A stretch of 40,710 bases of DNA from Oscillospiraceae bacterium. Its GTDB lineage: Bacteria > Bacillota > Clostridia > Oscillospirales > Oscillospiraceae. Each line of letters begins with the position of its first letter. The first letter of the stretch is position 1. The translations under genes and the position numbers were made by a program. The notes beneath the pieces are model-generated. The model was given only the letters and a program-made list of their open reading frames with translations, searched no databases and was not told where the DNA came from. Shown here in pieces: positions 1-7,961 of this stretch. The DNA lies in NCBI GenBank assembly GCA_902795195.1, contig CADBKF010000006.1:1-40710 (forward strand), in the 5' to 3' direction.

Positions 1-917
1 GCGGCCTCAGTGGGCGTGAGCCTGGTGATCGTCATGGACTGCGTGATGACCTTCTTCGGCTCGTCGGCCAACGACGCCTGCTTCAACGCCTGGCTCACCG
101 ACTCCACCGACGAGACCAACCGCGGCGCGGCCGAGGGCGTCAACGCGATGATGCCGCTGCTGGCGATCCTGGTGGTCTTCGGCGGCTTCATGGGCTTTGA
201 CCTGGACCGGCCCGAGGCCTGGGTCACGATCTACACGATCATCGGCGCGGCGGTGCTGGCCATCGGCATTCTGGGCTTCTTTTTGATCGAGGAGCCCCGG
301 GTGGACAGCTCCGGCAACCGCAGCATCCTGCGGAACATGGTCTACGGCTTCCGGCCCGCGGTGGTGCGGCAGAATCCGGTGCTCTACCGGACGCTCGCGG
401 CCTTCGCGCTGTTCTGCATCTCGATCCAGATCTTCATGCCCTATCTGATCCTCTATTACGAGGTCTCGCTGGGCATGGACAAGGCAAGCGCTATGACCGG
501 CGCGGCTTCCGCAGCTCGCTGCTGCCGGCGCTGGCCATGCTGTGCGCAGGCTATGTGCTGCTGTATCTGACGCGCACGGTGGTGCCGGTCTTCCTGGGCT
601 CGCTTCTGATGATGTGCGGGTATCTGTCCGGCATGGCGGTCTTCGGCGCCATGGTGCGCGATCACACGCCCGCCAACCGGGCCGGCATGTTCCAGGGGCT
701 GCGGATCACGGGGCAGGTCCTGATCCCCGGCGTGGTCGGTCCCTGGATCGGCGCCTGGGTGCTGCGGAACGCGGACACCGTCATCGGAAGCGACGGCACC
801 GCCTCCTTCATCCCGCACGCGGGCATCTTCCTGGCGGCGCTGATCGCGGCGCTCTTCGTGGTGCTGCCGGTGCTGCCGGAGCTGCGGCGCGGGGATCTAC
901 AGAAAGAAAGAATGTGA
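1..917 (+). pseudogene. MFS transporter, 5'-truncated by window edge, internal deletion and frameshift
   Basis: The first part (to about 495) encodes hydrophobic membrane segments in frame 1, with the motif NDACFNAWLTDSTDETNRG typical of one branch of major facilitator transporters. The second part (about 497-917) continues the same protein in another frame, with GKRYDRRGF, then several membrane segments and a loop containing RDHTPANRAGMFQG. Around 490-500 the code jumps from GMD directly to GKRYDRRGF. The helix and loop that normally separate such sequences (roughly 20 residues) are missing, so this looks like a short deletion plus frameshift and not a sequencing slip. The start lies outside the window. 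The substrate cannot be told; sugar or solute import is the family default. The next gene, also broken, begins four bases downstream. Confidence 0.75.
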
Positions 918-921
918 TTCT

Positions 922-1083
922 ATGAAAACAGTTGCAATCGGTCTTCTGATCCCGTTCCTCGGGACGGCGCTCGGCGCGGCCTGCGTGTTCTTCATGCGAA
1001 GGGCCCTGAGCCAGGGCATACAAAAAGCGCTCAGCGGCTTTGCCGCCGGCGCCATGCTCTATGTGGTCGTCGAGGAGCTGATG
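922..1083 (+). pseudogene. ZIP family metal transporter remnant, internally deleted
   Basis: The reading frame starts MKTVAIGLLIPFLGTALGAA, which matches the N-terminus of GufA/ZupT-type ZIP zinc/iron transporters. After about 38 residues it reads GFAAGAMLYVVVEEL. In this family the N-terminal copy of that motif is normally GFAAGVMVAAS..., while FAAGAMLYVVVEELIPE belongs near the C-terminus. The two ends therefore appear joined at the shared FAAG-x-M motif, with about 170 residues lost between them. The remaining C-terminus is cut by an inverted-repeat element starting at 1083. A product would have at most two membrane segments and no metal-binding helices, so it is non-functional. Confidence 0.7.
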
Positions 1084-1204
1084 GGCCTGTTGCAAAATGC
1101 TCTGTCATTTCGAGAGACCGCGAGAAATCCGTTCCTATTTCACGCTTTTTCACGTGAAAAGTACGGATTTCTCGGTCGCAATTCGTGCATTTTGCAACAG
1201 GCCC
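1083..1204. repeat. MITE-like inverted-repeat element, copy 1
   Basis: The element has 18-bp terminal inverted repeats, GGGCCTGTTGCAAAATGC and its complement. Between them is a further palindrome built on ATTTCGAG...GAGAAATCCGT. A second copy lies at 32810-32950 in the opposite orientation. Compared with it, this copy lacks about 20 bp of one internal arm. It sits at the broken 3' end of the ZIP remnant and directly next to the stop codon of the DUF1887 gene. It carries no gene of its own, so any movement would need a transposase supplied in trans. Confidence 0.75.
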
Positions 1205-1211
1205 TTTTGTA

Positions 1212-2369
1212 TCAGCGGACGCGCGCGAGAAGCCGGGCGGCGTCCAGATCGTCCAGGTCGATGATCTCGATGTCCAGCTCCTGGGCGCGGTTGCGCGTCA
1301 CGGTGCGGGCCCGCTCGGCGCTGACGATGATCGCGCGGGCCACGGTGCCGCCGAAGCGGTCGCGCAGGACGGCCAGCTCATTGAGCGCCTCGGTGCGGAT
1401 CTCGCCGGTCTTGCAGCTGATGAACACCGGGCGGATTTTGCTGACCGCCACGACGTCGAGCTCGTTGCTCACGCCGTCGGGGCTGTTCTGGCCCTCCCAG
1501 TCCACCACAACGCTGGTTTTCACGTCCTGATAGCGCCCGCTGCGGACGCAGGCCTGCCAGACGTAGAGCTCCAGCACGCTGCCCACGTCCCGCAGCCAGG
1601 TGCGGATCTGCGCGTCGGCAAAGGTGAAGCGGACCCGCGCCTCCGGCTCGATTTCCAGATCACGCAGAAAGCCGAGCGCCGCCAGATCCTGCAGCGCCGC
1701 TTCGTTCGCGCTCACGAGGCCACGGTCGCCCTTGAGCTGCCAGGGCGCGTCCACCGAGAGCGAGGGCGCGCCCTCCTTCGGCGTGGGCGAGGCGTGCTGG
1801 AAGTAGGAGATCAGCTTCTGCCACGGACGGCGGTACTTGAGAAAGAGCGCAAAAAAGCCGTCGAATTTCGCTGCATACTGCTCCAAAATCGCGTTGTCCA
1901 CGCGGCCCTGGCGGATCGAGCCGCCCGCGGCCAGGAAGCAGTCCTCCACAGAGAGCCGGACGTCGCACTTCCGCCTGTGGGCAAAGTCCGCGTTCTGAAT
2001 GTCAAAAAACATGTTCTTCTTGCGCGAATAGGTGAACACCGGCAGCGGCTGCTCGGCGCAGAGCAGGCCGCCGGCGAACAGCGCCGCGTCGGAGCCGCCG
2101 GAAATGTCCAGCACGCAGTCCGGGTACTGCCGGACGACGGCCTCCAGCGCGCGCTTGACCGAGGCGGCGTTCAGCGTGGCCGTCTCGCGGAACAGGATCT
2201 GCGTACCGATGCCGCGCCGCTGAAAATACGCGCGCAGCTTCTGCTGCAGGGTGCGGTTTTCCGCGACCTCCTTGTCGCACAGGAAGACGGTCCGCTCCGG
2301 CCGGAACATCTCGGTTCCCAGCACATTGGCGATCGGCTGCTTGTCATATAGCTCGATCAGGGTCTTCAT
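1212..2369 (-). CDS. DUF1887 family protein, Card1/Can2-like (CARF + PD-(D/E)XK nuclease fold)
   Basis: This 385-residue protein matches the DUF1887 family in length and layout. The N-terminal half resembles a CARF (Rossmann-like) domain, with the signature DISGGSDAALFAGG near residues 95-108. The C-terminal half carries the restriction-endonuclease-like core NELDVV (E303, D305) followed by RPVFISCKTG (K320). Characterised relatives (Card1, Can2) are activated by cyclic tetra-adenylate made by type III CRISPR complexes and cut nucleic acids. Here the acidic residue usually found two positions before the lysine is Ser318, so cleavage activity is uncertain. The start ATG follows GGAGGG at a good distance. 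No cas gene or CRISPR array lies in the window. It is on the same strand as the SLH protease upstream, but a strong hairpin separates them. Confidence 0.85.
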   Translation of the reverse strand: MKTLIELYDKQPIANVLGTEMFRPERTVFLCDKEVAENRTLQQKLRAYFQRRGIGTQILFRETATLNAASVKRALEAVVRQYPDCVLDISGGSDAALFAGGLLCAEQPLPVFTYSRKKNMFFDIQNADFAHRRKCDVRLSVEDCFLAAGGSIRQGRVDNAILEQYAAKFDGFFALFLKYRRPWQKLISYFQHASPTPKEGAPSLSVDAPWQLKGDRGLVSANEAALQDLAALGFLRDLEIEPEARVRFTFADAQIRTWLRDVGSVLELYVWQACVRSGRYQDVKTSVVVDWEGQNSPDGVSNELDVVAVSKIRPVFISCKTGEIRTEALNELAVLRDRFGGTVARAIIVSAERARTVTRNRAQELDIEIIDLDDLDAARLLARVR

Positions 2370-2404
2370 GCGTTCCCTCCGATTCTTTGATTTCCGGATC
2401 GTGT

Positions 2405-2429
2405 GCGGAGGCCCGGTCCGGGCCTCCGC
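2405..2429 (-). terminator. Hairpin between SLH protease and DUF1887 gene
   Basis: GCGGAGGCCCG pairs perfectly with CGGGCCTCCGC across a 3-base loop, 6 bases after the stop codon of the SLH protease. It lacks a clear T-run, so it may only attenuate transcription or protect a 3' end. Confidence 0.6.
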
Positions 2430-2434
2430 AAGCG

Positions 2435-5400
2435 TTAATCTGCGATGTCCCGATACAGGAAGGTCACGACCTGCGCGCGGGTACAGGTGGCATCCGGGGC
2501 AAAGGTGGTGGCCGTGGTGCCGGCGGTGACGCCGGTCTCAGCAGCCCAGAGGACGGCCTTTTCGTAATACGCGCCCGGCTTGACGTCCGTGAAGGGATTG
2601 GCCGCCGCGGCGGGCTCCGGCATGTGCTCGTAGCGCCAGAGGAAGGTCACGATCTGGCCGCGGGTACAGGTGGCGTTCGGGCTGAATTTTGTCGCCGAGG
2701 TGCCGGAGGTGATGCCCTCCTCCACTGCCCAGAGGACCGCGTCGTAGTAGTAGCCGCCGCTCACATCCGTGAACGGGTTTTCTTCGCCGGTGGGCGCGGG
2801 GCAGCCTGCAGCCCGCCAGAGGAAGGTCACGACCTGCGCTCTCGTGCAGCCGGCATTCGGGCTGAAGGTGGTTTTGGTGGTGCCGGCGGTGATTTCGTTG
2901 ACGATGGCCCAGTCGATCGCGTCGTGCGCCCAGTTGCCTTTGGGCGGCATGTCCGTGAAGATGCTGCCGGGGCAGTGCTCGCCGTCGCAGGGCAGGCCCT
3001 CACCGGGATCGTCCAGCTTCGGCGTGGCTATGGTCCTGGTCTGGGCTGCAAACGCCGGGTTCGTGAACTGCGCGGTGTAGGTGATTTCGCCTTCGGTCTC
3101 GACGGTCGCTTCCTTTGTCACCTCGGCGCGTGTAGGAACGGTTTCGGTCTCCGTGTGACTGCCATCCATCTTGCAGCTGCGGGTCGCGGTGACGGTGCTG
3201 CAGTCCTCGGCCCAGACATATTCCGGCGCGTTCCAGTCATGGCCGGTCGCAGCCAGTTCTTCATGTACGCGGCTGAGCTCCGCGCCGCAGACGCTGCAAT
3301 AGGTCACAGTGTCATAGCCGCCCTGCCCGGTGCAGCTCGGCTCGGTGCGGTTTTCCTCGACCGGCGTGCCGGGGGTATGACCGGTCGCGGAGACGGCCTC
3401 GGTCTTCGTTTCGCCGCAGCGCCGGCAGGTGTAGGTCCGGACGCCATCAGCCGTGCAGCTCGGGGCGGGTGCGATCACGCCCTCGTCCCACAAGTGGCCG
3501 AGCGCAGCCAGTTCTTCATGTACGCGGCTGAGCTCCGCGCCGCACGCGGTGCAATAGGTCACGGTGTCATAGCCGCCTGCGCTCGTGCAGCTCGGCTCCA
3601 TGCGGTTTTCCTCGACCGGCGCACCAGGCGTATGCACATGCGCCGGCGCCCCGGGCAGAGTGGTATAGCAGTTGCGGGTGGTGTCCTCGGTCTTTCGGTA
3701 GAGCGCGATCGGGTAGCTGCCCGTGCTCGTCTTGGTGAAGCGGAAGTTGGCCTCGCTGCCGCTCTCATAGTAGCGCAGATCGCTGTCGTAATACGTGTCA
3801 TGGATCTGCGCGCTGCCGTCGGCGGCAAAACTGAAGCTCAGGCGCGCCGCCGGGGTCTCATAGGGCGTGGTGTAGATGTACTGGATCCAGTTCTTCCACG
3901 AGGGGCTGGCGATGTAGTAGACGTTGCCGGAGGAGGCCTCGCGCTTGCCCGAGAGCGAGTGGTTTTCCGCGTGGTAGGTGAATGCGCCGTCGTTGACGGT
4001 CTCGTTTTCGGGAATGCGGCCTGCCTGCACGCTGACCGGCATCTCGTTGTCCAACACATCGATTTTCGAGTCAATCAGCGCGCCGTTGAGCGCAAGCTGC
4101 CGCTGCTCGTTCACGATCAGATAGCGGCCGTCGGTCAGATCCTCGTCGGCAGTCACCTTGACATAGCTGCCGTCCTGCCCCGCGACCTCCAGCTTCTTGC
4201 AGTGGTAGAGGGCATGGAGCGTGTCGTCGCCGGTGGGCACGTAGCTGCCGCCCGGGGCGAAGGTCTGCGGCTGCGCGGTCGCATCCGCCAGCGCCTGTCC
4301 GGTCCAGCCGAGGAAGGTATAGCCCTCAAAGGCTGGCGCCTGCGCCGGCAGCGTGATCGGCTCGCCGGTGACCGCCGGGATCGTCGTCACCGTCTCGCCG
4401 TTGGACAGCAGCGTCACCGTGACGCTGCGCTTTGCGGCAAAGCGGATGGCGATGACGCTGTCCTCGGTCGGGATCACGTAGAAGGTGCTGCCCTCCTGCT
4501 CGACCGCGGCGCTGCCGGAGAGGAGCGTCCAGCCGTCGGCATAGAAGCCTTCTGCGGGATCTGCGGTCACAACCCAGCCGCGCTCGGTGAACGCGCCGAC
4601 GCTGACGCTGCCCATCTCGGGATTGGCCGAGACGGCGCTGAGCGCATAGGGATCGTCGACGGTGTAGGCCTTGATGCGGAAATTGGCCGCGCCGTTTTTC
4701 GGCTGGCTCCACTGGCTGACCGTGCCGGCGATGCGGAAAAACGAGGTGTTTTCATGCAGCGCGTGGGTGTGCGTCAGGGTGGCGCCCTCGTATTCGTCCA
4801 CGCGCGAGGCGTCCACCGGCAGCACCATCATCAGAGAGTTCGACGGCTGCTGGCTGTGCAGCGTGAACACGCAGGAAAAGCGCTCCCCTGCCGCCACGGA
4901 GACCGGCTGGTCCAGCTCGATCGTGTGATAGCCGTGGTAGCGGATGCTGCCCTCCTGGGTGCTCAGCAGCTCGCCGGAGGTCGGATCGTCCTCGGCGCTG
5001 AGGCCCTTGTAGATTTCCAGCGTGTAGCCGAGGCCCTCCTCCAGCGTGAGGATCGAGACCGCCCGGAGCTGCTCGTGCCCCTGCGCCGTGAAGACATTGG
5101 CGATCTGGGAGTGGTTCGCAGTCAGGCCGACATAGTCGTCGATGTTCAGCGTGCCGTCATACTGGTACAGATGCTGGTACTTGTCCACGGGCTCCACGCG
5201 GAAGAACATGCAGATCTCGTTGAGCGAGGCCGTGTCCTCGTAGGAGATGTAGTTGTAGCCGTTCTTCGTGTAGGCGGCGTTGGAGCCGGTGGTGCCCCAG
5301 GAGTTCTTGACGATCCAGGCGCCGTTCTGCGTCGGGCGGGAGATCGAATTGAAGTTTTCCTTCGGATAATTGTCGTCCCAGCCCACGAGGGTCACCGCGT

Positions 5401-6208
5401 GGTTGGAGGCGTGGGCATAGTCGCCGTTTGCGTCGGTTGCCTGGATGCAGCAGTAGGCGCCGCTGCGGTCGGTGGTGTTGTAGGCGCTGTTGAAATAGTA
5501 GCCGAAGAAGCCCGCGCCGTACTCCATAAGCGCCTGCTTGACGCTCTGCTGGTCGGAGGCCGGGATCCAGTCCACGTCCGCCAGGTGGGCGACGTTGCCG
5601 GAATAGGCCAGAGACGGGTCGATCGTCGTGCCGACGCCCGCTCTGTCATAGGCCAGCGCGGGATTCTCCTCGCTGGCCGGGCCCTCCCAGCGCATCAGCG
5701 TCAGGGTGGATTTATAGCCGTCGCCGCCGATGTTCAGATGCGACTGGGTGAGCACCGAGCTGTCGCCCGCGGTGAGCCCCAGCGCGTCATAGGCGTCGGT
5801 GTAGGCAAAGTAGGACAGGTGATATTCGGACAGATCGAGGTCGGTCGTGGCGGCCTTCCCGGTCTCGCCGACGGGCAGGCCGTGCTTGATCATGTAGGTC
5901 TCGATCGGCGAGAGCGTGCCGAAGGCCCAGCAGGTGCCGTAGGGCGCCTGGTTTTTGACCGCCGTGTCATAGCCCAGCTCGGCGCTGTTGTAGCTCGCCG
6001 GCAGCTCGTCTGCGGCCCGGGTCCGGGTCTCGGGCAGCCGGTAGCCCGGCAGCTCGACGTGGTGGAAGCCGGAAACCGGCAGCTCCTGGGTGATCGCTTC
6101 TTCCTGCGCGATGGCCTTGTCGGACGCCGCCGCCGAAACCGGCAGCAGGCCGATGAGCAGCAGGCCCGCCAGGAGCAGCGCGATGAATTTCTTGGGATGG
6201 ACTTGCAT
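2435..6208 (-). CDS. Secreted papain-like (C1A) cysteine protease with SLH domains
   Basis: This 1257-residue protein begins with a signal peptide (residues 1-28, ending SAAAS). A C1A peptidase domain follows (about 70-330) with oxyanion Gln87, Cys93 (QAPYGTCWAFG), His270 (NHAVTLVGWDDN) and Asn302 (VKNSWG), so the active site is complete. Next is a region resembling the lectin-like domain often attached to clostridial C1A peptidases (about 335-500), then a Flg_new/InlB-type repeat (EGYTFLGWTG, about 590-640). After that come a domain like those in the secreted protein at 11385-14606, Cys-rich tandem repeats (GYDTVTYC..CGAELSRVHEEL, period 85 residues), and three SLH domains (about 1085-1257) that should bind cell-wall polysaccharide. 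The likely role is degradation of external proteins at the cell surface. A divergent operon starts at 6505. AAAGGTG precedes the ATG. Confidence 0.9.
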   Translation of the reverse strand: MQVHPKKFIALLLAGLLLIGLLPVSAAASDKAIAQEEAITQELPVSGFHHVELPGYRLPETRTRAADELPASYNSAELGYDTAVKNQAPYGTCWAFGTLSPIETYMIKHGLPVGETGKAATTDLDLSEYHLSYFAYTDAYDALGLTAGDSSVLTQSHLNIGGDGYKSTLTLMRWEGPASEENPALAYDRAGVGTTIDPSLAYSGNVAHLADVDWIPASDQQSVKQALMEYGAGFFGYYFNSAYNTTDRSGAYCCIQATDANGDYAHASNHAVTLVGWDDNYPKENFNSISRPTQNGAWIVKNSWGTTGSNAAYTKNGYNYISYEDTASLNEICMFFRVEPVDKYQHLYQYDGTLNIDDYVGLTANHSQIANVFTAQGHEQLRAVSILTLEEGLGYTLEIYKGLSAEDDPTSGELLSTQEGSIRYHGYHTIELDQPVSVAAGERFSCVFTLHSQQPSNSLMMVLPVDASRVDEYEGATLTHTHALHENTSFFRIAGTVSQWSQPKNGAANFRIKAYTVDDPYALSAVSANPEMGSVSVGAFTERGWVVTADPAEGFYADGWTLLSGSAAVEQEGSTFYVIPTEDSVIAIRFAAKRSVTVTLLSNGETVTTIPAVTGEPITLPAQAPAFEGYTFLGWTGQALADATAQPQTFAPGGSYVPTGDDTLHALYHCKKLEVAGQDGSYVKVTADEDLTDGRYLIVNEQRQLALNGALIDSKIDVLDNEMPVSVQAGRIPENETVNDGAFTYHAENHSLSGKREASSGNVYYIASPSWKNWIQYIYTTPYETPAARLSFSFAADGSAQIHDTYYDSDLRYYESGSEANFRFTKTSTGSYPIALYRKTEDTTRNCYTTLPGAPAHVHTPGAPVEENRMEPSCTSAGGYDTVTYCTACGAELSRVHEELAALGHLWDEGVIAPAPSCTADGVRTYTCRRCGETKTEAVSATGHTPGTPVEENRTEPSCTGQGGYDTVTYCSVCGAELSRVHEELAATGHDWNAPEYVWAEDCSTVTATRSCKMDGSHTETETVPTRAEVTKEATVETEGEITYTAQFTNPAFAAQTRTIATPKLDDPGEGLPCDGEHCPGSIFTDMPPKGNWAHDAIDWAIVNEITAGTTKTTFSPNAGCTRAQVVTFLWRAAGCPAPTGEENPFTDVSGGYYYDAVLWAVEEGITSGTSATKFSPNATCTRGQIVTFLWRYEHMPEPAAAANPFTDVKPGAYYEKAVLWAAETGVTAGTTATTFAPDATCTRAQVVTFLYRDIAD
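3238..3580 (-). repeat. Internal 255-bp-period direct repeat within SLH protease
   Basis: About 80 bases starting at 3241 recur nearly unchanged starting at 3496, encoding the two GYDTVTYC..CGAELSRVHEEL modules. The near-identity at DNA level, beyond what protein conservation requires, suggests recent duplication or gene conversion. Confidence 0.75.
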
Positions 6209-6396
6209 AAATTTTCACCTTTCTGAGTCGATGTCCGGCCGGCTGACATCTCCGCGGCCGGCCGGAGCCGCGCGTTCCGGCGCGGCAGAAATAGATTATC
6301 ACAGAAATCGCCGCTTTGCAACGCCTGTTTGACAATTTCGGCTTGAAAATATGAAAAATCATGCAGGCAGGCCCGGCCAAATTGCCTCCGGCCGCC

Positions 6397-6425
6397 TTGA
6401 CTTTCGCATCCCGGTTTGCTACTAT
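6397..6425 (+). promoter_or_regulatory. Promoter of the DUF5058/M20 operon
   Basis: TTGACT and TACTAT are separated by 17 bases, about 80 bases before the first gene. An 8-bp perfect dyad (TCCTGTCC/GGACAGGA, 6443-6460) lies in the 5' leader and could be an operator or a leader hairpin. Confidence 0.6.
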
Positions 6426-6504
6426 GCTATCATGGAATGCAGTCCTGTCCCAGGACAGGATCGCGCTGAATTTCAGGAAAAACGCTTGAAAAGGAGGTCT
6501 CGGT

Positions 6505-7260
6505 ATGTCCATCTTGTCCCAGCTGAACAGTCCGTTTATGTACATCGTCTGCGGCGCGATCATTCTGTTCATTGCGCTGGTCAGTCTGTTCTTTCTGATC
6601 CGCGCCTACCGCGCCGGCAAGGCGCTCGGCATCGACACCACAAAGATGAAGCGCGTCATTGCCGCAAGCGCCACCTTTACCCTGCTTCCCAGCGTCGGGA
6701 TCCTGCTCGGCGTCATCGCGCTCTCCGGCAGCCTCGGCACGCCCTGGCCCTGGCTCCGGCTCTCGGTCATCGGCGCGCTGCACTACGAAACGCAGGTCGC
6801 GACCGCCGCGGCAGAGCAGGTCGGCCTCGGCAGCCTGTCCGCCTCCTCCATGACGGCAACGGGCTTTGTCACGATCTGCCTGCTCATGAGCCTGTGCATC
6901 ATGTGGGGCATGGTCTTCTCGACGCTCTTCAGCAAGCGCTACCTCAAGAAGCTCGGCAGCGGCGGCGGCGCAAAATCCGGCGTCCCGGGCTTCGGCGATT
7001 CGGCCATGACCGCGATGTTCATCGGCCTCATCTGTGCCTACCTCGGCAGCTACATCGGCGGCTTTGTCTCCGGGAACGGGCGCTTTACCTTCTCCGGCAG
7101 CTGGCTGCCGATCGCGGTGGCGCTGGTGGCCAGCCTTGTGATGGCGCTCTTTGTCTGGCTGTCTGAAAAGAAGCAGCTGGCCTGGGTCGAGAGCTTTTCG
7201 ATTGCCGGCAGCATGCTGCTGGCGATGGCCTCCGCCGTGCTGCTCGGCGGAATTTCGTGA
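6505..7260 (+). CDS. DUF5058 family multi-pass membrane protein
   Basis: This 251-residue protein is almost entirely hydrophobic, with about six to seven membrane segments. A short basic loop (KRYLKKLGSGGG) lies near the middle. It resembles the DUF5058 family, whose function is not established. AAGGAGG at 6491-6497 fixes the start. The next membrane-protein gene follows after 14 bases and an M20 peptidase overlaps that one, so the three are almost certainly made together. From the context I infer one half of a two-part transporter that supplies substrate to the peptidase. The family assignment is from memory of sequence style and is moderately secure. Confidence 0.7.
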   Translation: MSILSQLNSPFMYIVCGAIILFIALVSLFFLIRAYRAGKALGIDTTKMKRVIAASATFTLLPSVGILLGVIALSGSLGTPWPWLRLSVIGALHYETQVATAAAEQVGLGSLSASSMTATGFVTICLLMSLCIMWGMVFSTLFSKRYLKKLGSGGGAKSGVPGFGDSAMTAMFIGLICAYLGSYIGGFVSGNGRFTFSGSWLPIAVALVASLVMALFVWLSEKKQLAWVESFSIAGSMLLAMASAVLLGGIS

Positions 7261-7274
7261 GAGGAGGCGTTCCC

Positions 7275-7961
7275 ATGAACGAAGAAAAACAGGCCCTGTT
7301 TGAACAGTACAACCGGCGCACGCACACCTTCGGCCGGATCGCGAGCGTCATCACGCTCGTGCTGCTTCTGGGTGTGCCCTTTGTGATCGGCGGCTACCTC
7401 GGCGCAGCGCCGGACCTCGGTGCAGCGGCCAGCGGCTTTCTCGCCATCGGCCTGGTCTGGTTCGTCAGCTGCATCGCCGAGTGGCTGATCTACACACCGA
7501 TGCTGGGCGCCGGCGGCGGCTATCTCGCCTTCATCACCGGCAACCTCATCAATATGAAGATCCCCTGCGCGGTCAACGCCCGCGACATCGTCGGCGTCAA
7601 GGCCGGCACGCCGGAAAACGAGATCATCTCGACGCTCTCGATCGCGACCTCGTCGCTGGTGACGATCCTGGTGCTGGCCATCGGCGTTGCGCTGCTGATC
7701 CCGCTGCAGCCGCTGCTGCAGTCGCCCGCGCTGGCCCCGGCGTTTGACAACGTGGTTCCCGCGCTCTTCGGCGCGATGGCCTACAAATACTTCCGCAAAA
7801 GCCTCGATATTGCGGTCCTGCCGTTTTTGCTCATGAGCCTGCTGTTCATCCTGGTCCCGTCGCTGATCGGCTCGACCAGCTTCATGATCCTGCCCAGCGG
7901 CGCGCTCGCCATCGGCCTTGCCTGGCTCAAATACAAAAAGACGGGAGGCGCTGCGGCATGA
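7275..7961 (+). CDS. Multi-pass membrane protein, partner of DUF5058
   Basis: This 228-residue protein has about six membrane segments. A conserved-looking region GGGYLAFITGNLINMKIPC is followed by a soluble stretch AVNARDIVGVKAGTPENEI. The GAGGAGG at 7261-7267 selects the ATG at 7275 over an upstream in-frame GTG. Its stop codon overlaps the start of the M20 gene (ATGA), which implies translational coupling. I do not recognise a characterised family. The invariant-looking polar loop inside an otherwise hydrophobic protein suggests a substrate path, so a role as the second subunit of a transporter is a reasonable inference. Confidence 0.75.
   Translation: MNEEKQALFEQYNRRTHTFGRIASVITLVLLLGVPFVIGGYLGAAPDLGAAASGFLAIGLVWFVSCIAEWLIYTPMLGAGGGYLAFITGNLINMKIPCAVNARDIVGVKAGTPENEIISTLSIATSSLVTILVLAIGVALLIPLQPLLQSPALAPAFDNVVPALFGAMAYKYFRKSLDIAVLPFLLMSLLFILVPSLIGSTSFMILPSGALAIGLAWLKYKKTGGAAA

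Noticed and set aside
1212-2369. Possible type III CRISPR locus around the Card1-like gene
   Set aside because: No cas10, csm or cmr-like frame and no repeat-spacer array was found on either side within the window. The neighbours are decayed transporters and a surface protease.
2387-6226. Very long plus-strand open frame opposite the SLH protease
   Set aside because: It is the antisense of a gene with signal peptide, active site and SLH domains. GC-rich codon use removes stops on the opposite strand. Its product is low-complexity and matches no family. The same holds for the long antisense frames opposite 11385-14606, 16352-19048, 30703-32499 and 36581-40567.
6443-6460. TCCTGTCC/GGACAGGA hairpin considered as a terminator or riboswitch
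   Set aside because: It has no T-run and no conserved riboswitch core; it is kept only as a leader dyad noted with the promoter.
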